DNA of 29,428 nt, taken from NCBI GenBank assembly GCA_016946835.1, contig JACVTC010000432.1, positions 1 through 29,428 on the forward strand, read 5' to 3'. This stretch comes from Neocallimastix lanati (nom. inval.). Its lineage: Eukaryota > Neocallimastigomycota > Neocallimastigomycetes > Neocallimastigales > Neocallimastigaceae. This document shows positions 24,261 through 29,428 of this stretch, one piece after another; positions within the stretch are counted from its first letter, which is position 1, and the number at the start of each line of letters is the position of its first letter. Below the pieces are notes generated by a model. That model was given only the letters and a program-made list of their open reading frames with translations, was not told the DNA's origin and searched no databases. The position numbers and the translations under genes were made by a program.

Positions 24261-24371
24261 TATTAATATTTAAAAAATAATAATAGTTTAAAATAAATCA
24301 CTACCTAAAAAAAAAAAAAAAAATAATGCCTTATAAATTTTAAAATTTATTATTTCATACAAATATTCTTT
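24261..24371 (+). other. Element C 3' untranslated spacer
   Basis: AT-rich, with an A-run near 24307-24322; no gene seen. Confidence 0.4.
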
Positions 24372-24412
24372 AGACTTCAAGGGACGAAGTCTGATCTAAA
24401 GCGTGGGCGTTC
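24372..24412 (+). promoter_or_regulatory. Element C 3' stem-loop and polypurine tract
   Basis: Stem AGACTTC (24372-24378) with GAAGTCT (24386-24392), loop AAGGGAC, then 20 nt including AAAGCGTGGGCG up to the LTR. Compared with element 0, two base pairs change on both sides and the loop core GGGAC is kept. Confidence 0.7.
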
Positions 24413-24683
24413 TGATACAAGATGAAAAGAAAAATAATGATACTTTAAAATTATTATTAAATTATATTAATTATATAAAGTTTGTAAAATATATATTATT
24501 ATAAAATTAAAATTAATTATATAAAAATGATGAATTATATTAATTATAAATCATATAAAATAATATTATTATAGTATAAAATTTAATTATTATAATATAA
24601 ACTTTTATATTAATGTTTATATAAAATATAACAATTATGATTTAATATAGAGATAATAATTATAAAAAAATATATAAAAATAT

Positions 24684-24726
<43 letters not shown>

Positions 24727-25146
24727 TGCTATAAATTATTGATATATGTTAATTAGTAATAGTTGATTTAATGTTAAAAAAATTATTGATATATGTTAAT
24801 TAGTAATAGTTGATTTAATATAAGAAAAATGTTTTAATTAGTTAAGATAGTAGTTTAGTTATTAGTTTTAATAAAATTAGTTGTTTAAGTAATTAATTGT
24901 AGAATATTATAATTAAATTACAATTATTAATAGTTAATTAATATGATAAAAATAAAATAAAATAAAATAAAATAAAATAAAATAAAATAAAAATAAAATA
25001 TTACAAAACAAATATCCTAAAATAAAAATTTTAAATAATTAAATAAAATAATTAATATTATTATTAGAATATATAATTTAGTACAATTCCCCAGTGTAGC
25101 GCCCAAAACTATTATAAATACGAATATTTTAAAATATATCGTATCA
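24413..25146 (+). repeat. Element C 3' LTR (734 bp)
   Basis: Matches 15107-15840, including the tandem 47-bp period and the AAAAT pentamers. Ends GTATCA. Confidence 0.93.
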
Positions 25147-25150
25147 ATTT
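25147..25150. repeat. ATTT target-site duplication after element C
   Basis: ATTT matches the left flank of C at 15103-15106. One further base (G) separates it from the inferred start of the element D LTR. Confidence 0.75.
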
Positions 25151-25151
25151 G

Positions 25152-26176
25152 TGTTACGGAACAAATAAAATAATTAAAATTATATATAATTATTAAAGAT
25201 TAAAAATTATTAATATTAGTGGAATTAAATAATTAATATTAAAATATTAAAATAATTATAAATCTAGTTATAATAAATTAGAAAATGTATTAATTATTAT
25301 CTTTATTTAATATTGTAATACTTAATAATATTTTAATAGTTTATTATATTTTATTATTATATTTTATTATTAAATTTTTATTATTAAATTTTTATTATTA
25401 AATTTTTATTATTAAATTTTTATTATTAAATTTTTATTATTAAATTTTTATTATTAAATTTTTATTATTAAATTTTTATTATTAAATTTTTATTATTAAA
25501 TTTTTATTATTAAATTTTTATTATTAAATTTTTATTATTAAATTTTTATTATTAAATTTTTATTATTAAATTTTTATTATTAAATTTTTATTATTAAATT
25601 TTTATTATTAAATTTTTATTATTAAATTTTTATTATTAAATTTTTATTCTAATCCAATCAAATAATTATTCTAAATGTATAAAAAGAACAAAGTAGTACA
25701 ATACTTTAGTTCTCTCTCTTTTTCTTACAACTTTATTATTATATTATTCTTTTGATATTTTCGAGTTTAAATGATAAATTTAGATAGTTAAATTAAAATA
25801 AAATTAGTTTAAATAATTAAATTTAAATAGTTTAAATAATAAATTAGTATAGTTTAAATAATAAAGTTAGAATAGATTAAATAATAAAAATAAAATAGTT
25901 TATTTTAAATAGAGTTAGAATTAAAAATAATTTAAGTTTTGTATTAAGTGTTTAAAGGTTTTTAGTGTTTGGTTAATAGTTTTAATAATTATAGTTATTA
26001 GTTAAATTATTTATATTAGGATATATTAATTTTGAATAATTTATTTTAGTTTAAATTGTTTAGTATTTAGATTTTTAAATTAGAATAATAGATTAGAATA
26101 ATAGAGTAGAATTTAAAATTTTCTTTAATTATTAGAATATATTATTTTATGATAAAAATTCTTCAGTTCTGTACCA
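25152..26176 (+). repeat. Element D 5' LTR (about 1025 bp, inferred ends)
   Basis: Starts TGTTAC and ends GTACCA, a near-perfect terminal inverted repeat, with the primer-binding site 8 bp later. No second copy in the window confirms the limits. U5 bases TTCTTCAG (26159-26166) complement leader bases 26203-26210. Confidence 0.6.
25372..25650 (+). repeat. 14-bp minisatellite, about 20 copies, in the element D LTR
   Basis: The unit AAATTTTTATTATT repeats with a 14-bp period from 25372 to about 25645, with no variation seen among the copies. Non-coding. The uniformity suggests recent expansion. Confidence 0.95.
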
Positions 26177-26184
26177 TAAAGATT

Positions 26185-26200
26185 TGGCGAGCTATGCAGG
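26185..26200 (+). promoter_or_regulatory. Element D primer-binding site
   Basis: TGGCGAGCTATGCAGG, 8 bp after the LTR end. It differs from the TGGTGGAG type of elements 0, B and C and implies a tRNA with G before CCA. The tRNA is not identified. Confidence 0.7.
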
Positions 26201-26589
26201 ACCTGAAGAAATAAAATAATATGAAAATAATAATTTTAGAAAAATTTTATTAATTAATAAAGTTTAGAAATAGAAAAAAAAAAAAAAAAAAAAAAATTTT
26301 TAATTGATAGAATAAAAATAATAATAAATAAAAAATAAATAATTAATTAGTTAATTAGGAAATAGTATAAAATTTTAATTAAAAAAAAAAAAAAATAAAA
26401 TAAAATAAAATAAATAAAATAAAATATAAGTAAATAATATAAAAATTTTAATAAAATTAGAGTTAGAAAAAAAAATAATAATTATAATAATTAATAGTAA
26501 TTTAATATTAATTTATTATTTTAACTCAAAGAAGATAACAAAACCAAAAAATATAATAATTCATATACAGTGTGTAAACCGTAAGGAAA

Positions 26590-26634
26590 TTAATTAATAA
26601 CGAATTAGGGTGATTCCAATTTGTTATTAATTAA
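26590..26634 (+). other. 17-bp hairpin in the element D leader
   Basis: Bases 26590-26606 pair with 26618-26634 over 17 bp (one G-U in RNA) around an 11-nt loop AGGGTGATTCC. A second hairpin, GGAGT/ACTCC, lies at 26673-26695. Role unknown; packaging or translation control is possible. Confidence 0.75.
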
Positions 26635-26960
26635 GGTTTTTAGTCGATTTTGTGAGTGCGGTTTTCCGTCCCGGAGTAATATAAATTTATACTCCCCACG
26701 ACACATCTCCGTAGTTCGTTAACTATTCGAGTGTTGGCAGGGTTTCCGGACAAGATCGAGCACTGGCGAATAATGAACTTATTTCACCGAAGTTATAAGG
26801 TTTTTTTTAGAATTATTATATGAATATAAAATAAAGTTGTCATTAATAAAATTCAGTGGAAAATTTCAATAAACAATATTTCAATCCAATAACAATTATT
26901 TTTAAATTCAATTAGTTCAATATTTAATTCAAATAGAGAATTGAAAAATTATACTCAACA

Positions 26961-27185
26961 CATCCATCCATCAACTTAAATAAAAAAGTGACAATAAAAT
27001 TAATAATTAAATTAAAATTTCATTCATCAATCCATCAATTAAGAAATAATATAACAAGCGATAACAAAATTAGAAATAAAATAAAATTTCATTAATCCAT
27101 CCATCAAATTAAGAAATAAATTAGGAAGTGATAATAAAATTTATAATCAAAAAGAAAACCCATCCATTCATACATCAATTAATAA
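26961..27185 (+). repeat. Degenerate 66-67-bp tandem repeat upstream of element D gag
   Basis: Four starts of a CATCCATC/TCCATCAA-type motif occur near 26961, 27028, 27094 and 27160, followed by similar AAGTGATAATAAAATT-like text; the last copy is short. It lies directly upstream of the gag ATG. Confidence 0.65.
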
Positions 27186-27204
27186 TTTCAAATAAAATTC
27201 CAAA

Positions 27205-28260
27205 ATGAAAATATTAGAACTACAAAGAATTCTACCAAGACTCAACGAAAACGCAAGAGATATAGATTCTTGGTGCGAAGAATTTACAAGAATTATGTCT
27301 CTAGCAGATATAAATAATCCAAAAAATATACTCACATGGGCTATCGAATGTGTCGATGGAAAGTTAAAAGGGACTTTACAAGAATTACATACCAAGAACG
27401 AAGAAGAAAATGATATCTACCCTTCTATTGAAGAAATCAAAAAAGCAATAGAAAATGAACTTGAGATAACACCCCAAGAGAAATGTAAAAGGTTACAAAG
27501 AATGAAAATTAGAAGAGGAGAAAGTATAAAGAACTTTAATTGGAGATACAAGAAAATTTATAATAATCTACCGAAAATTTACCAAACATTTATTACTGTT
27601 GAAGACTACGCAGATTCAATAATCTATCGACCTTATGCTAGATCTCAAGTCATAACCCAACGATGTTTCGACTTAGAAGATGCATTCGAAGAAGCTGAAT
27701 TGGCAGAAAGAGCCGAAGAAATTGGAGATGCCGCTAATGAAGCAGCAATGACAACAGTTTTTAATTCCCAACCATTTTATTACAGAAATAATGTTCATCC
27801 TTTCAAGCAATTTAATTCTTCGATTTATAATAAGAATTATAATCAAAGTTATAACCAAAATCACAATCAAAATTATAGTAGAAAGCAATTATACAACTCA
27901 TACAATAAAAGGAATCAACCAAATTATCAAAATTATAATGAATTTAATGAATTCCAGCATGGTTTTAGTAATCCAAAGATTGCCAATAATAAAAGAACTT
28001 ATAATCAAGAAGAATACGAGCAAAATAATAATCTAGTGAATATTAAGCAAAATCTCGATGATACAAGACTTAATAATGAATTTACGAATAATGAAACTAA
28101 CCAGAATAGAAAGAAAATTATCACCAAAAAATCACCGATTACATGCTATCGTTGTGGACAACAAGGCCATTACTATAAACATTGTCCATATTCTTTCAAA
28201 CAACTTGCTGAATTCGAAAATCAAAATCAAGGCTCTTCTAACGATCATTTAAACTTCTAA
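27205..28260 (+). CDS. gag: Element D Gag (capsid and CCHC nucleocapsid)
   Basis: 351 residues starting at the first ATG after an ATG-free stretch. The capsid-like part (about 1-175) contains KIRRGESIKNFNWRYKKIYN and VEDYADSI, matching the Gags of B and C. Residues about 205-250 are rich in Asn, Tyr and Gln. The zinc knuckle has Cys314, Cys317, His322 and Cys327. The final codons contain TTTAAAC, so the stop can be bypassed by a -1 shift. The frame is intact although pol downstream is broken. Confidence 0.92.
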   Translation: MKILELQRILPRLNENARDIDSWCEEFTRIMSLADINNPKNILTWAIECVDGKLKGTLQELHTKNEEENDIYPSIEEIKKAIENELEITPQEKCKRLQRMKIRRGESIKNFNWRYKKIYNNLPKIYQTFITVEDYADSIIYRPYARSQVITQRCFDLEDAFEEAELAERAEEIGDAANEAAMTTVFNSQPFYYRNNVHPFKQFNSSIYNKNYNQSYNQNHNQNYSRKQLYNSYNKRNQPNYQNYNEFNEFQHGFSNPKIANNKRTYNQEEYEQNNNLVNIKQNLDDTRLNNEFTNNETNQNRKKIITKKSPITCYRCGQQGHYYKHCPYSFKQLAEFENQNQGSSNDHLNF

Positions 28261-28280
28261 AAGGGAGAAGGGAAACTCCC
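28248..28280 (+). promoter_or_regulatory. Element D -1 ribosomal frameshift signal
   Basis: Heptamer T TTA AAC (28248-28254), an 8-nt spacer holding the gag stop, then stem GGGAG/CTCCC (28263-28267 with 28276-28280) around an 8-nt loop AAGGGAAA. Same layout as B and C. Confidence 0.85.
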
Positions 28281-29428
28281 ATTAATCAAACCAAAGAAGA
28301 AATTGTAGCTACTGCTATTAGAAAAAAAACAAATTTATTAATTGAAAAACCATATGGAAAAAACAAAGGAAAAATAAAGAAAATAATACAATTAATCAAA
28401 ATAATCAAATTGATTCTAATACAAAAACTAACAATGAGAATATCGAAATCGAAGATGATGCAGTTTCAATCGACAAAATATATCCAAATGAAATAGAAAA
28501 ACTTAACCAAATTGATGTTTCTGTAATAAGTCAACCATCAATTAATAAAGCAAAAAAGAACGCAAGAAAACAAAGAGAAAATGAAATTGTAAACATTAAT
28601 AATAAAGAAACGAATAAACACAAAGAAAAAGCTAAACTTCCAAGTATCGAGTTAGCTGAAAAGAAAGTTAAAAACTCTAATTTTAATAAGCAAATCACAA
28701 TTATGGAAGGACAACCAAAGTATGACATTTGTAAGGATATAAGCTCAAAATTTGCTAATATTACAGTTCCACAATTATTAGATGTAGTCCAAAACTTCGT
28801 GCAGATTTTATTAAGGCATTAAAACTCAAAAGTCCTGAAACTCTTAATGAATCACCTGAAGAAATCGTACTGTCTGCCATGCATAGAGAAGATGTAGCAA
28901 CTGTTGAATGTTTTATTAATGATATTAAAGGTTTAGCATTTTTAGATACATGTGCCAGTATCAACATTATCACAAAAAAACTTCCTAAATAAATTGAATA
29001 AAATTAAACCTATAGGATTTGTTAAGAACAACATTGTACAAGTATTATCAAAAGAAAACGTTTACACTGAAATTTATTTACTAAATATTAAAATTGGAAA
29101 ATTAGTTATACATGATATTTTCAGAGTCATTGATAATGATCAAAATTTGTTTGATATATTAATTGGCTACAGAACACTTAAAGAAAACAATTTATTCATC
29201 AATCCTCTTAACAATAATCTATGTTTAATGAAAGAAGATGATTCTTGGGAATATATTATAAAACTTGGTAAAGGCAATAATGGAAATATTATTAATAATA
29301 ATGATGATGATGCTGAATCTATAATAATATATGATGAAACAAACTCTGATATTAATAATAATTATTATTTATATTGCTTTATAAAGGAAGATAATAGTAA
29401 GAAAAATAATACGATACTAAAAGAACCA
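28248..29428 (+). pseudogene. pol: Element D pol, N-terminal part, three frame breaks
   Basis: In the -1 frame from the slippery site the reading frame starts like the B Pol linker. Homology then moves between frames: a one-base loss in an A-run near 28370-28374, another near 28784-28787, and a one-base gain in the A-run near 28972-28980. The pieces cover the linker, a segment matching the ITFGQLLDV region of B, and a retropepsin with Asp-Thr-Cys (28945-28953) followed by FDILIGYRTLK. The last frame is open to the window end; RT and integrase are outside. Two of three breaks are in A homopolymers, so assembly error is an alternative to real decay. Confidence 0.75.

Larger units (their letters stand above)
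26201..27204 (+). other. Element D untranslated leader
   Basis: About 1 kb without a gene. It has 23 A at 26274-26296, a GC-richer structured island at 26570-26800, and, by eye, no ATG from 26841 to the gag start at 27205. Confidence 0.6.
25152..29428 (+). mobile_element. Element D: Ty3/Gypsy element, 3' part outside the window
   Basis: An LTR-like region, primer-binding site, 1-kb leader, gag, frameshift signal and the start of pol, in the same order as B and C. The 3' LTR is not in the window, so the 5' boundary is inferred from TG at 25152 next to the C flank. Pol has three frame breaks, so this copy may be dead unless they are assembly errors. Confidence 0.8.

Noticed and set aside
25372-25650. 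CRISPR array
   Set aside because: The repeats are contiguous 14-bp units without spacers, in a eukaryotic LTR.

Overview
The window is a solid block of LTR retrotransposons from a very AT-rich eukaryote. I found no host gene, tRNA, rRNA or CRISPR array. Long AAT-encoded Asn tracts, very low GC, standard stop codons and several Ty3/Gypsy (Metaviridae) families fit an AT-rich fungal genome such as an anaerobic gut fungus (Neocallimastigomycota). That assignment is inference; dictyostelid amoebae or other AT-rich fungi are not excluded.

Layout: (1) Element 0, 1-935, + strand: a miniature non-autonomous LTR element (TRIM) with a 278-bp internal region and no ORF; its 5' LTR is cut by the window edge. 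(2) Element A, 942-8078, - strand: a complete element with 883-bp LTRs, TSD TTTTA, one Gag-Pol ORF and Tf1/sushi-type self-priming signals. (3) Element B, 8082-15102, + strand: 791/792-bp LTRs, gag and pol in the -1 frame. (4) Element C, 15107-25146, + strand: 734-bp LTRs, an Asn-rich gag, an Asn-rich -1 frame linker, and an 1792-residue pol. (5) Element D, 25152 to beyond the window, + strand: about 1-kb LTR, intact gag, and a pol beginning with three frame breaks.

Elements 0, B, C and D lie head-to-tail. The neighbouring LTRs 0/B and B/C are separated by exactly ATTT, and C/D by ATTT plus one G. B and C carry ATTT on both sides. Element A inserted later into the 0/B junction itself. This looks like repeated integration into one target.

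B, C and D share an expression device: slippery heptamer TTTAAA(C/A), an 8-nt spacer and a GGGAG-type stem-loop at the gag stop, placing pol in the -1 frame. They also share a retropepsin active site of Asp-Ser/Thr-Cys instead of Asp-Ser/Thr-Gly, and a U5-leader complementarity enclosing the primer-binding site. Elements 0, B and C each have a stem-loop next to the 3' polypurine tract; those of 0 and C covary. The TRIM carries C-like signals and may be mobilised by C-family proteins. LTR pairs are nearly identical, so the insertions are recent.
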